A stretch of 64,000 nt of DNA from Rhizobium sp. NXC24 (GCF_002944315.1 NZ_CP024312.1:186001-250000), one strand, 5' to 3'. Shown: positions 53,098-61,275, counted from the first letter of the stretch. Notes: generated from the sequence alone by a model not told the origin. Made by a program: numbers and translations.

Positions 53098-53925
53098 ATG
53101 AAAACAAAATTCAGCCTCATGCTCGTCGGCGTCGCTCTGGCGACATTGGCTTTCGCCGGCCCTTCGCATGCCGAATCGGCGCTCGACAACATCGTAAACA
53201 GCAAGAAGCTGCGGTGCGGCATCATGCTTGATTCGCCGCCGTCCGGCTTCAGAAACACCTCCAACGAGCCCGATGGGTTCGACGTCGTGTACTGCAAGGA
53301 CATGGCTGCCGCACTCGGCGTCGAAGCCGAAGTCGTGGAGACGCCAAGCCCCGACAGAATTCCGGCGCTCGTGTCCAATCGCGTCGACGTGCTGATCGCC
53401 TCGACGACGCCGACGCCGAAGCGTGCAATGACCGTGGCATTCACGCAGCCGTACATGAACTATACGACGACCGTCATCACGCGAAAGGGAACCAGCGTAA
53501 AGGGTTGGGATGACCTGAAGAGCGCGAAGCTCGGCGGCGTCATCGGAACGACGACCGAACAGCTGCTGAACTCTCAGATCGAAAAGGGCTGGAAGAACAC
53601 GGGTGCGACCTATACGGGCTTTGCCAGCGACACCGAGGCATTCCTTGCGCTTCAGCAAGGCAAGGTCGACGCAATTCTTCAGGCCACCGCGGTCTTCAAG
53701 ACGTTGTCGGAAAGTGGCCAGTTCCCCGAATTCATCTCTGCCGGGCTCGCTCCTATCAACGATCAGGTCTCGATCGCAGTGAAGCGAGACGATCAGCAGT
53801 TTCTCAATTGGGCGAAGCTTTTTGTCTGGCAGCAGAAGTCGAGCGGCCGCTTCGCGGAAGTCTACAAGCAGTTCTTTGGCGACGGCGAGGTGCCGAACCT
53901 GAACGCGCCAGGCGTGGATTTCTGA
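53098..53925 (+). CDS. Polar amino acid-type ABC substrate-binding protein
   Basis: 275 residues from ATG 53098 (CAAGGGGAAC upstream). Signal peptide MKTKFSLMLVGVALATLAFA to about SHA. Family 3 binding protein: IVNSKKLRCGIMLDSPPSGF, DGFDVVYCKDMAAALGVEAE, LVSNRVDVLIASTTPTPKRA and a C-terminal YKQFFGDGEV. Presents the substrate to the permeases below. Confidence 0.9.
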   Translation: MKTKFSLMLVGVALATLAFAGPSHAESALDNIVNSKKLRCGIMLDSPPSGFRNTSNEPDGFDVVYCKDMAAALGVEAEVVETPSPDRIPALVSNRVDVLIASTTPTPKRAMTVAFTQPYMNYTTTVITRKGTSVKGWDDLKSAKLGGVIGTTTEQLLNSQIEKGWKNTGATYTGFASDTEAFLALQQGKVDAILQATAVFKTLSESGQFPEFISAGLAPINDQVSIAVKRDDQQFLNWAKLFVWQQKSSGRFAEVYKQFFGDGEVPNLNAPGVDF

Positions 53926-53949
53926 TTTGTCAGGATGCGAAGTGACCCG

Positions 53950-53972
53950 GGCAGCTTGGACTCCGTGCTGCC
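53950..53972 (+). terminator. Possible intra-operon hairpin between SBP and permease genes
   Basis: GGCAGC (53950-53955) pairs with GCTGCC (53967-53972) with an 11-nt loop and only TT after it. Weak as a terminator but placed where ABC operons often carry an RNA-stabilising or attenuating stem that leaves more binding protein than permease. Confidence 0.35.
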
Positions 53973-54051
53973 TTGATGCTTCCAACGATGTATCTTGATT
54001 TGGCCTATCCATCGGCAATGAATTGCCGATGGCCGATTCCGGAAGAAATCG

Positions 54052-54714
54052 ATGAATGGATATAACTTCTATTGGCCAATAGTGTGGGATGCGCTTCCCC
54101 AACTGCTCGCCGGCGCCTGGATCAGCCTGCAGATCGCGTTTCTATCGCTCATTATTGGAACGCTGTTTGCAATGCCTATGGCTGTCGCGCGACAGAGTGG
54201 GGAGGGCTGGAGCTACCGTGTGGCCACCGCCTGGGTCGAGCTGTCCCGGAACACCCCTGTGCTGTTCCAGGTCTACATGATGTACTTTGGACTGGGCACC
54301 CTCGGTATCAACATCTCCAGCTACGCCTCGGTCCTGACGGCAATCTCGTTCAACAATGCAGGCTATCTTGCCGAAATCTTCAGGGGCGGCCTTGCTGCTA
54401 TCCCCCGTCAGCAGATGTCGGCTGCCCGCTCGCTCGGCATGAACAGCTTGCAGAGCTTCCTGCACGTCATTTTCCCCCAGGTGTTCAAGGTGATCTTCTT
54501 CGCGTTCGTCACTCAGGGCATCTGGGGCCTGCTCAATACGTCGCTTGGCATGCTCGTTGGGCTGAGGGAACTGGCAGGCACTGCACAATATGCGCAATCC
54601 CAATCCTTCCGGACCTTCGAGTTTTTCATCGTCACCGCTGCGATCTACTATTTGATGGCAAAGATTCTGCAGCTCTCCGCCCAGCTGGCTTTCCGATTTA
54701 TGTACAGGAGTTAG
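54052..54714 (+). CDS. Amino acid ABC transporter permease (HisM type)
   Basis: 220 residues from ATG 54052. About five membrane spans, PVLFQVYMMYFGLGTLGINI, and the EAA loop in FRGGLAAIPRQQMSAARSLG. First of the permease pair; the next gene starts 2 nt after its stop. Confidence 0.9.
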   Translation: MNGYNFYWPIVWDALPQLLAGAWISLQIAFLSLIIGTLFAMPMAVARQSGEGWSYRVATAWVELSRNTPVLFQVYMMYFGLGTLGINISSYASVLTAISFNNAGYLAEIFRGGLAAIPRQQMSAARSLGMNSLQSFLHVIFPQVFKVIFFAFVTQGIWGLLNTSLGMLVGLRELAGTAQYAQSQSFRTFEFFIVTAAIYYLMAKILQLSAQLAFRFMYRS

Positions 54715-54716
54715 CA

Positions 54717-55373
54717 ATGCAGTTTCAGCTTGCACATCAAGGACTGCAGTGGTCGGACAGCTATTTTCTTCTGCTCGGTGCGGTCAATACCGTTCGTATC
54801 GCTGTCTGCGCCGCGATCATCGGATCCGTCGTCGGCATCGTACTCGGGTGGTTGCGCACGCTATCGTTGACAATCCGGCTCGTCACATCGCCCATGATCG
54901 ACATCGTCCGCGGCGTCCCAATGGTCATCCAGCTCATTCTGGCCAACAGCTTTCTTTCCACGGCGGGGTTCCAGACGTCGCCGTTCTGGTTTGGCACTGC
55001 CGCGCTCAGCATATGGATGGCGGCGGTCACTGCCGAGGTTGCCCGCTCGGCCTTCCTTGCCGTACCTGAAAATTACCGGCGCGGCGCGCGCTCATTAGGA
55101 ATGAACTATTTCCAGGAGCTCGCTTATATCTCGAGCCCGCTTGCCTATCGCGCCGGACTGACGTCCTGGATCGGCCTGTTCCTCAGCCTCATCAAGGACA
55201 GTTCGCTTGCAGGCGTGATCGGTTACGTCGAATTCACTCGCAATGCGCAGACGCTGATGACGCGGACGCACGAAACCTGGCTTCTCCTGCTTGGGACCGG
55301 GCTCTTCTACTTCATCATCTGCTACCCGGTTTCGCGGTACAGCCGTTACCTGGAAAGAAGGATCTTGATATGA
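54717..55373 (+). CDS. Amino acid ABC transporter permease (HisQ type)
   Basis: 218 residues from ATG 54717 behind ACAGGAG, two nt after the first permease. (A longer frame begins inside the upstream gene but is not used.) Spans include LLLGAVNTVRIAVCAAIIGS and GVPMVIQLILANSFLSTAGF; EAA loop in FLAVPENYRRGARSLGMNYF. Overlaps the ATPase start (ATGA, 55370-55373). Confidence 0.9.
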   Translation: MQFQLAHQGLQWSDSYFLLLGAVNTVRIAVCAAIIGSVVGIVLGWLRTLSLTIRLVTSPMIDIVRGVPMVIQLILANSFLSTAGFQTSPFWFGTAALSIWMAAVTAEVARSAFLAVPENYRRGARSLGMNYFQELAYISSPLAYRAGLTSWIGLFLSLIKDSSLAGVIGYVEFTRNAQTLMTRTHETWLLLLGTGLFYFIICYPVSRYSRYLERRILI

Positions 55374-56128
55374 TTGAAATTCGCAACGTCAGGAAAAATT
55401 TCGGTCCGCTCGAGGTTCTCAAGGGCATCAGTCTCAACGTCAATAAAGGCGAACTTCTTTGCATGATCGGCGCCAGCGGCTCCGGCAAGTCGACGCTCCT
55501 CCAATGCATCAATGGCTTGGAACCGATCCAGTCGGGAGAGATCGTGGTCGACGGGATCGCCGTGCACGACCGTCGCACCAATATCAATCTGCTGAGACGC
55601 CGGTTGGGGATTGTCTTCCAGCAGTACAACGCGTTTCCGCATCTGACCGCACTCGAGAACGTGGCGCTCGCTCCACGCGTGGTTGCCAAGAAGAGCCGGG
55701 CCGAAGCGCGCCAGATCGCGCAAAAGCATCTGGAGTATGTCGGGCTGGAGGACAAGGCCGACAATCTTCCTTCACGCCTCTCGGGAGGACAGCAGCAGCG
55801 GCTCGCGATCGCAAGGGCGCTCGCGATGGAGCCCTCCTATATGCTTTTCGACGAAGTAACCTCAGCGCTCGATCCCGAGCTTGTTGGTGAGGTTCTGGAA
55901 ACGATGCGCCTGCTCAAGTCGGAAGGCATGACCATGGTGGTCGTCACGCACGACATCAACTTCGTCCGGGAATCGGCCGATCGTGTCGCATTCCTTCACC
56001 AGGGGGAGGTCTGTGAACTCGGCACTGCCGAACAGGTTATCGACAATCCTCGGATGGAACAAACTCAGAAGTTTCTGCGACGCGAGAAGCGGCCGGCCGG
56101 TGGAGGCTGCAAGATGTCGGCCGCGTAG
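55370..56128 (+). CDS. Amino acid ABC transporter ATP-binding protein
   Basis: 252 residues. Walker [15 protein letters not shown]-loop FQQYNAFPHLTALEN, signature [19 protein letters not shown], Walker B YMLFDEVTSALDPEL, switch VTHDINF. The Walker B Asp-Glu is intact, though the usual DEPTSALD reads DEVTSALD, a small variation with no expected loss. Completes the importer. Confidence 0.92.
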   Translation: MIEIRNVRKNFGPLEVLKGISLNVNKGELLCMIGASGSGKSTLLQCINGLEPIQSGEIVVDGIAVHDRRTNINLLRRRLGIVFQQYNAFPHLTALENVALAPRVVAKKSRAEARQIAQKHLEYVGLEDKADNLPSRLSGGQQQRLAIARALAMEPSYMLFDEVTSALDPELVGEVLETMRLLKSEGMTMVVVTHDINFVRESADRVAFLHQGEVCELGTAEQVIDNPRMEQTQKFLRREKRPAGGGCKMSAA

Positions 56129-56162
56129 CGCTGGCGCAAGCTAAACACAAAGGAGCATTCAA

Positions 56163-56924
56163 ATGATCTCGTTCGACCTTTCCGGACGTACAGCCCTCAT
56201 TACGGGTGGGGCATCCGGCATCGGCCTGGAAGCAGCACGCCTCATCGCCAAGAGCGGTGCGACGGTTGCAATCAACTTTCTTCCCGATGATCCGCGAGGA
56301 CCGGCAGCCGTCGAAGCCTTACAAAAAGAAGGGTTCAAGGTTGTCGCGGCGTCCGGCGACGTCGGCAATGCCGAGAGTGCGAAGGACATGGTGTTGAAGG
56401 CGATCGCCGATCTCGGCCGTCTCGATCTCCTCGTCAACAATGCTGGGACGCCCGGAGTTCGCCATCCAATACCGATCACCGATCTGGACTCGATCACCGA
56501 AGAGCTGTGGGCAAATCTTTTGAACGTGAATTTCATGAGCGTCTTCCGCTGCTCCAAGGCCGCAGCACCGGCATTAAAGGAGGTAGGTGGCGCGATCGTC
56601 AACACGGCATCGATTGCCGGCCTTGGTGCGGTCGCGAGCACCATTGCCTATAGTGGATCGAAGGCAGCCGTAATCAACTTGACCAAGAACCTCGCCCGCT
56701 CGCTAGCCCCGGACGTCCGCGTAAACTCGGTCGCGCCGGGTGCGGTCGACAGCTCGTGGGGCATCGAATGGTCCGACGAGCGCCGCCAGGCGACGATCGC
56801 TGCGACGCCGATGAAACGCCTCGCCACGCCGGCCGAAGTCGCCGAGCTCATCGTCTATCTCGGATTCGCCGCAAAGATGACGACAGGTCAGACAATCGCC
56901 ATCGACGGCGGCATCTCGATTTAA
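56163..56924 (+). CDS. Short-chain dehydrogenase/reductase (SDR)
   Basis: 253 residues behind AAAGGAGC. ITGGASGIGLEAARLI nucleotide motif, NNAGTPG, catalytic NTASIAGLG Ser, YSGSKAAVINL (Tyr-x3-Lys) and C-terminal GQTIAIDGGIS. Probably oxidises an alcohol produced after the monooxygenase step. A second SDR of the same island is at 49269-50024. Confidence 0.9.
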   Translation: MISFDLSGRTALITGGASGIGLEAARLIAKSGATVAINFLPDDPRGPAAVEALQKEGFKVVAASGDVGNAESAKDMVLKAIADLGRLDLLVNNAGTPGVRHPIPITDLDSITEELWANLLNVNFMSVFRCSKAAAPALKEVGGAIVNTASIAGLGAVASTIAYSGSKAAVINLTKNLARSLAPDVRVNSVAPGAVDSSWGIEWSDERRQATIAATPMKRLATPAEVAELIVYLGFAAKMTTGQTIAIDGGISI

Positions 56925-56970
56925 GCATTGGTTCCCGGAACTCTACCGAATTTAAGCAAGGAAATCATCA

Positions 56971-57393
56971 GTGACGGAAATCGTAAAGGTCAAGTCGGGC
57001 AGCATCCTCGAAGACAAAGAGGGCTATTCCCGCATCGTGGCGGTCGGGGACTGGATCTTCATGTCGTTGACCGCAGGACGCGACTACAAAACCCGGGCAA
57101 TGCCAGACACTGCAGTCGAGCAGGCCAGGCAAGCGATGAAAAACGTTGAAGGCGCTCTTGAGTCAGTTGGCGCCTCGCTCGCCGACGTCGTCCGGCGGCG
57201 GATATTCATTCCGCGGCAGGAGGATGTTTCTGATGTCATGGCCTATATGGGCGAGAAGTTTCGCGGCATCGATCCGGCAAGCTGCGTGAGCTGTGGCCCG
57301 CTCGGTGGTCCGGAGTATCTGTTTGAAATCGAAATCACGGCCTATCGGGGCGCGGGAGCCCAGCCGGCCAAGCAGATCTCGATCTCACTATGA
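56971..57393 (+). CDS. RidA/YjgF-family protein
   Basis: 140 residues from GTG 56971. Family pattern: EDKEGYSRIVAVGDWIFMSL, VEQARQAMKNVEGALESVGA, SLADVVRRRIFI, and the C-terminal YLFEIEITAYRG. RidA proteins deaminate reactive enamine/imine intermediates. The Arg usual in RidA's P-x-R-S-C strand is absent here (DPASC), so it belongs to a divergent Rid group or has another role, as RutC does in pyrimidine catabolism. Its presence points to an imine, enamine or aminoacrylate-like intermediate in the pathway. Confidence 0.85.
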   Translation: MTEIVKVKSGSILEDKEGYSRIVAVGDWIFMSLTAGRDYKTRAMPDTAVEQARQAMKNVEGALESVGASLADVVRRRIFIPRQEDVSDVMAYMGEKFRGIDPASCVSCGPLGGPEYLFEIEITAYRGAGAQPAKQISISL

Positions 57394-57451
57394 TTCTTCG
57401 GGCTCGCGCCTTCTCATCCGAACAGCGAGAGCCCGTAATTGTCTCGCGGCT

Positions 57452-57468
57452 TTGTATATAATCGACAA
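57452..57468. promoter_or_regulatory. Operator-like site upstream of the GntR gene
   Basis: TTGTATATAATCGACAA agrees at 14 of 17 positions with 51081-51097 (TTATCTACAATCGACAA), which extends the first operator. It has partial dyad symmetry. It sits 47 nt before the GntR start, as expected for autoregulation. Confidence 0.5.
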
Positions 57469-57515
57469 AAAAAAGCCGATACATTATGACGCTCTGCAAT
57501 TGAAGCGAGGGCATC

Positions 57516-58235
57516 ATGGCTAGAACCGGTTCAACTCCAGTCATCACTCCTATGAGCACAATGGAGGCGACGCAGTTTGCTGCAGAGCAGATTCGCAAGG
57601 CCATCATAGAGGGTCATTTCAAACCTGGAGATCGCCTGATCGAACAGCAGCTGACCGACATGCTTGACGTGTCACGTCATCCGGTCCGCGAAGCATTGAG
57701 GTTGCTCGCCCGTGAGGGTTTCGTCGAACTCAAGCGCAACAAAGGTGCCTCTGTCAGCGCGGTGGAGGCCGATAGCGTAACGGAAGTCTATAATATCAGG
57801 GTGGCTCTCGGAATGTTAGCGCTCGACTATCTGATGAGCGAGAATGACCGGCTTACTCCGACGGATCTAAAACGATTGGAGAAGCTGGCACACAATGCTG
57901 TCCGCTTTGCCGAGCTGGAAAGTCAAGAAGAGACCGTTCACAATGATCTCGAATTCCAACAGGCAATTATCGATGCAACGGGCCTTCAGAGGACGATACG
58001 ATATTTCTCCGAACTAACCGGCGATGTCCGCCGGTTCAACAATCTTCTGGGAGTTGTCTATACGGATCGCAAGGGTGACGCGGAAAGCTACGTCATGAAG
58101 TTGTTCGAGGCCATTCGTGACCGAAATCTTCGTGAAGCGCACTCCATTTGGCAGGCCAAATTCGCTAAGGCGGCGGAACGCTATCTCTCAATTATCGAGC
58201 GCGGAAACTCGGATGGCGCGAGCAAGGCAGGATAG
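57516..58235 (+). CDS. GntR-family regulator, FCD subfamily
   Basis: 239 residues. Winged HTH: IIEGHFKPGDRLIEQQLTDM, LDVSRHPVREALRLLAREGF and VELKRNKGASVSA. FCD effector domain: NIRVALGMLALDYLMSENDR, VHNDLEFQQAIIDATGLQRT, VMKLFEAIRDRNLREAHSIW. Last gene of the plus-strand island, probably the repressor of both divergent units; ligand likely the imported compound or an early product. Confidence 0.9.
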   Translation: MARTGSTPVITPMSTMEATQFAAEQIRKAIIEGHFKPGDRLIEQQLTDMLDVSRHPVREALRLLAREGFVELKRNKGASVSAVEADSVTEVYNIRVALGMLALDYLMSENDRLTPTDLKRLEKLAHNAVRFAELESQEETVHNDLEFQQAIIDATGLQRTIRYFSELTGDVRRFNNLLGVVYTDRKGDAESYVMKLFEAIRDRNLREAHSIWQAKFAKAAERYLSIIERGNSDGASKAG

Positions 58236-58265
58236 TCGACCCAGGACGTTTCGGTCGGGATGGGT

Positions 58266-58288
58266 GGAGGTATCTTGCCGATACCTCC
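58266..58288 (+). terminator. Hairpin after the GntR gene
   Basis: GGAGGTATC (58266-58274), loop TTGCC, GATACCTCC (58280-58288): a perfect 9-bp stem 30 nt after the GntR stop. No U tract, so termination may be weak or Rho-dependent, but placement suits the operon end. Confidence 0.5.
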
Positions 58289-58489
58289 TGCATCACTAAG
58301 TGCGTGAGTCCATTCAGTGACAGGCCAACGTTGCTTGCACGATTAACAGGCTGGGCGAATCACAGAACTGTTTGTTCGGCTGAGTACAGGATTTGGCTGC
58401 GGAATAGCTTGGTGCGTTCATGCTTCGGGTTCGAAGAATTCCTTCGGCAATTTCTTCTGTCTGCTCCTTCGGCATCTTAAGCAGCCAGA
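58289..58489. other. Intergenic stretch after the second catabolic island
   Basis: No gene supported. Sequence between the hairpin and the SRAP remnant; the boundary of imported cargo may lie here. Confidence 0.3.
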
Positions 58490-58609
58490 TCCGCGCCGGC
58501 GTTTTCACCATAGAAATATCGGGCCAAAGCGATCCGGTTAGACGTCGAGCAACGATTTCAGGTTGCGGACGATCATCGCCCTGGTGAACTATCGGTGGCT
58601 TCCTGATTA
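58490..58609 (-). pseudogene. 5' remnant of a second SRAP gene
   Basis: The minus strand near 58609-58538 reads NQEA-x-x-QFTRAMI and NLKSLLDV, against TTNQEAIRQFTRAMIDSIGN and LEPSLDVYPDR in the intact SRAP at 4342-5070. DNA similarity includes GATCATCGCCCTGGTGAA and TGGCTTCCTGATTA in both. It carries stops and ends exactly where IS630 sequence begins, so the IS inserted into this copy. Confidence 0.7.
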
Positions 58610-59130
58610 TACCAATCGGCATTGGTCAGACCGATGTGTCCAGTCGCGCATTCCGCTTGACATAATCTTCCAAGGCTGGTCGACCAGTTCGTTCTAAACG
58701 GCGCAGCAATGAACGACGATGTCGTCGTAGGGTGCGAAGACGCGGTTCGACAGCCAGTTGTCGCGCAGGAATTGCCACACATTTTCAACAGGGTTCAGTT
58801 CAAGGGATTGCGGCGGCAGGAACAGCAAGGTGATATTTTCCGGACGATCAGTTGGCCGATGAATGCCAACCCGCCTGATCGAGGATCAGAACCGCGTGCG
58901 CACCGTGATTGACCTCGCTGCTGATTTCCTGAAGGTGCACGTTCATTGCCTCTGTTTCACACCAGGGCATGACAATGGCTGCATCCCTACCCTTCTTCGG
59001 GCAGATCGCCCCGAATATGTAGATCCTAGCGTTCGCTCGCGACAAACTGCGTTCCGCGGAGATCGTGGGGGGCGATGGACACGTTCCTCGTTGCGCCCAT
59101 TTTCAGTGCAAATCCTGTTGATTCGACATC
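58607..59130 (-). mobile_element. IS630-family transposase fragment
   Basis: Minus-strand frames give YIFGAICPKKGRDAAIVMPW, CETEAMNVHLQEISSEVNHG, HAVLILDQAGWHSSANL, then NPVENVWQFLRDNWLSN-like sequence in a shifted frame, then YDDIVVHCCAV and IMSSGMRDWTH, ending TAA at 58607. LDQAGWH and NPVENVW are the second Asp and Glu regions of the IS630 DDE domain. Frameshifts and the missing N-terminus make it inactive. It abuts the SRAP remnant at a TA, the IS630 target dinucleotide. Confidence 0.8.
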
Positions 59131-59150
59131 CGAATCAGCAGGAGCATAGA

Positions 59151-59440
59151 ATGGCGGAGCGCATTCTACCGTTGATCCCGCCGTCTTTGGTCGTCGACCA
59201 CATTCAGCAGTCAAAGGAGGCAATATCGATCGATTGCCGCTTCCGATCGACAGGAGCCAAATGTCCCGATTGCTGCAAAGCTTCGCATCGCATTCATAGC
59301 CACTACGAGAGACGCCTTGCGGACCTGCCGTGGCTAGGGCGGGTGGTCACGATAACTTTAAATTCCGCCGCTTGCGTTGCAGCAACGAAAGATGCCGGAG
59401 GCGCATATTCGCCGAGAACTTCGGTGATGTGACCGGGCGG
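59151..59440 (+). mobile_element. ISL3-family transposase, 5' fragment, frameshifted
   Basis: ATG 59151 behind GCAGGAG gives MAERILPLIPPSLVVDHIQQ, CPDCCKASHRIHSHYERRLA, DLPWLGRVVTI, then a frame change into FRRLRCSNERCRRRIFAENF. This is the zinc-finger N-terminus of ISL3-family transposases (C-x2-C and C-x4-C). Downstream the family is lost: from about 59450 a different frame reads LVEFQARYPGQYSFRQVRTL, QKRVRLWRQQAVQR, a helix-turn-helix-like piece of another integrase-core type transposase, perhaps IS21-like. Confidence 0.75.
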
Positions 59441-59759
59441 TTTGTCGCCGCACCAGTCGCCTGGGAGATGTCCACCGCAGCATCGGAATGGCATTGGGAG
59501 GAGAGGCAGGCACTTGTCGAGTTCCAAGCCCGTTACCCTGGACAATACAGCTTCCGACAGGTTCGCACGCTACAGAAGCGAGTAAGGCTGTGGCGACAGC
59601 AAGCCGTGCAGCGGCTCATCGGTGACGCCGGCACTCTGGCTCACATGTCGCTCCAGATCCCTCATGCTGGACAAGGCAGTAGCATTGTAGATGAGGCACA
59701 CAATAGCAAAATTACGTGAGGCAACACGCTGGGGAGTATTGATCCGGTATCGACAATCG

Positions 59760-60060
59760 CTGTGTTGTGGCTGGCAACATGGTTCTCGACCAAGAATTTT
59801 CTCAGATTGGAAACCGTGACTGGCGGGTAGCTCGGATCGAGCTTACGCTCAAAATTCATTGCCAATGTCGCCTGGCTGAGCAGCCACTTCTGCAGGTCGG
59901 CGACATAACGCACCACTCTCGGCGCCGTACGATGGATCGCCAGCAACTCCAATGCGGCATCACGGAGAGCAGCTGCAAAGGAGGCATCCGCCAGCAGTTC
60001 GTCGATACTGAAAGCGCGGCACCTGTCGCGCAATTCGGCTGAATCTGCATGCATTGGCAT
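59760..60060 (-). pseudogene. Truncated hypothetical gene, 5' part only
   Basis: Minus frame from ATG 60060: MPMHADSAELRDRCRAFSID, ELLADASFAAALRDAALELL, AIHRTAPRVVRYVADLQKWL, LSQATLAMNFERKLDPSY, NLRKFLVENHVASHNTAI. The sequence looks like a real protein up to about residue 100, then becomes unlike protein towards the transposase debris. Possibly a truncated regulator; not assigned. Confidence 0.45.
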
Positions 60061-60314
60061 TTTAGTGGGCGCGAATCTTTATAAAAATAAAAATGCGAGG
60101 AGCATAGAGAACATAGAAAGTATCCGGATGGATAGGCGTTGTCGGCATATTTGGCAACTCTCTCATCGAGAGCCGAAGACAGATACCGCCAGGCGAACTG
60201 TGGCGGCGAGCTATGCACCGTGATGATGAATGTTGTTCCGCTGGGATGCGTCAAGGCGCCAGCGGGAACCGACCGATGTCCTGCGGGTTACCTCGTCAAC
60301 GAAAGGAGCAGACC
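60061..60314. other. Intergenic stretch
   Basis: No gene supported. Includes the divergent promoters of the truncated gene at 60060 and the small gene at 60315. Slightly AT-rich at 60075-60120. Confidence 0.35.
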
Positions 60315-60572
60315 ATGCCGTTTCCATCACCACGATCCGAGGATTTGCAGCAGCGCTTCGAGGAATTGAAGGCGGCGGCCAGAAAAACCCTGGAAGAAGT
60401 TATCGCCTCGGCGAACGAAGCGGGGTGGGGCACGCGAGAGGTACTCGGCGCCCTCGTCGAGGCGGCCCACTCTCTCGAGGACGCCAACAGTGCGGACCCG
60501 GATCCTGCTGATGATCCGCCAATTGGCGATGCGGTTCGCGAACAGATCGGCCACGGTGAACAATTCGATTGA
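60315..60572 (+). CDS. Small conserved hypothetical protein (paralogue of 6584-6817)
   Basis: 85 residues from ATG 60315 behind AAAGGAGC. Helical N-terminal part (DLQQRFEELKAAARKTLEEV) then the shared core ANEAGWGTREVLGALVEAAH, and an acidic tail (DPDPADDPPIGDAV). The family core is the same as in the protein at 6584. Function unknown. Followed 59 nt later by another small gene in the same direction. Confidence 0.65.
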   Translation: MPFPSPRSEDLQQRFEELKAAARKTLEEVIASANEAGWGTREVLGALVEAAHSLEDANSADPDPADDPPIGDAVREQIGHGEQFD

Positions 60573-60631
60573 GGGGCGGTGCCGACAATCATTGTTCTTT
60601 TAGGCAGATGCCAAGTTTGATGGAGAAGACG

Positions 60632-60814
60632 ATGAGCACCAACGATACGAATGCGACGCCCGAGCAGCGACGACCCAAGGACGTGAATCCGGTACCGGAA
60701 AAGCCTGAAAAGGCCGACAAAGAATCACTCGCGCCGCCAACCGTCCAGCCCGCTGGCAGCAAGGACGAGAGCGAGCGGCCGATCGTCGATCCTATAACTG
60801 GCGTGGCCCTCTGA
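60632..60814 (+). CDS. Small polar hypothetical protein (intact copy of the 2861 remnant)
   Basis: 60 residues from ATG 60632 with GGAGAAGACG before it. Highly charged and proline-rich, likely disordered (PEQRRPKDVNPVPEKPEKAD), ending DESERPIVDPITGVAL. The identical ending in decayed form at 2861-2917 shows this is a real, conserved gene of the plasmid family. No enzymatic features. Confidence 0.65.
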   Translation: MSTNDTNATPEQRRPKDVNPVPEKPEKADKESLAPPTVQPAGSKDESERPIVDPITGVAL

Positions 60815-61008
60815 CGTTTCGGAATGATCGAGGCGACGAACTCCGGCGGCCGCTTTGGAAGCTTTTCGCCAGCCCGTGTTCATTCCGATCTGGTTCATAG
60901 GATCAATGGGTGTCGTAAGATAGCTGTCGGTCGATTCATCCTGCTAGAGTTTAATGGCGAACTGTTATAACATTTGGTTCGTAAGGTAAATTATGGAACA
61001 AATCGATA
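60815..61008. other. Intergenic stretch
   Basis: No gene supported. GC content falls noticeably towards 60950-61010, next to a lower-GC block of small unknown genes. Confidence 0.3.
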
Positions 61009-61275
61009 TCAGGTGAGTGAGATAACTCTGTCGTTACCCACGAAACCTCTGTCGGACGTGTAATATTCAGCCGTCCCGCGAACCTTGGTCGCATTACACT
61101 TCTTGTAGTATCCTGACGTGGCATCAAAGCGCCCTTGCTGGCTAGCGACGTAAGTTTTTTGACAAGATTCGCACTCAATTTTAACATGACCTTCGCTACG
61201 ATTAATCCAGTCTAGTTTTCTTCGGAAGCGATAGCATTTGCTGAAGAAAAGCTTGCGCCCTGTCGTTTTGTTCAC
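61009..61275 (-). CDS. Zinc-ribbon-like small hypothetical protein
   Basis: 88 residues. HVKIECESCQKTYVASQQG resembles half of a zinc ribbon (C-x2-C), with a later single YYKKCNATK cysteine. Basic N-terminus. Lower GC than its neighbours. No family assigned; the start is uncertain. Confidence 0.45.
   Translation of the reverse strand: MNKTTGRKLFFSKCYRFRRKLDWINRSEGHVKIECESCQKTYVASQQGRFDATSGYYKKCNATKVRGTAEYYTSDRGFVGNDRVISLT

Noticed and set aside
53077..54102. 341-codon minus frame opposite the substrate-binding protein gene
   Set aside because: Antisense shadow with Arg-rich, low-quality composition.
54072..54716. Long in-frame extension of the second permease
   Set aside because: It lies in another frame of the first permease gene; the real start at 54717 has ACAGGAG and the family's usual length.
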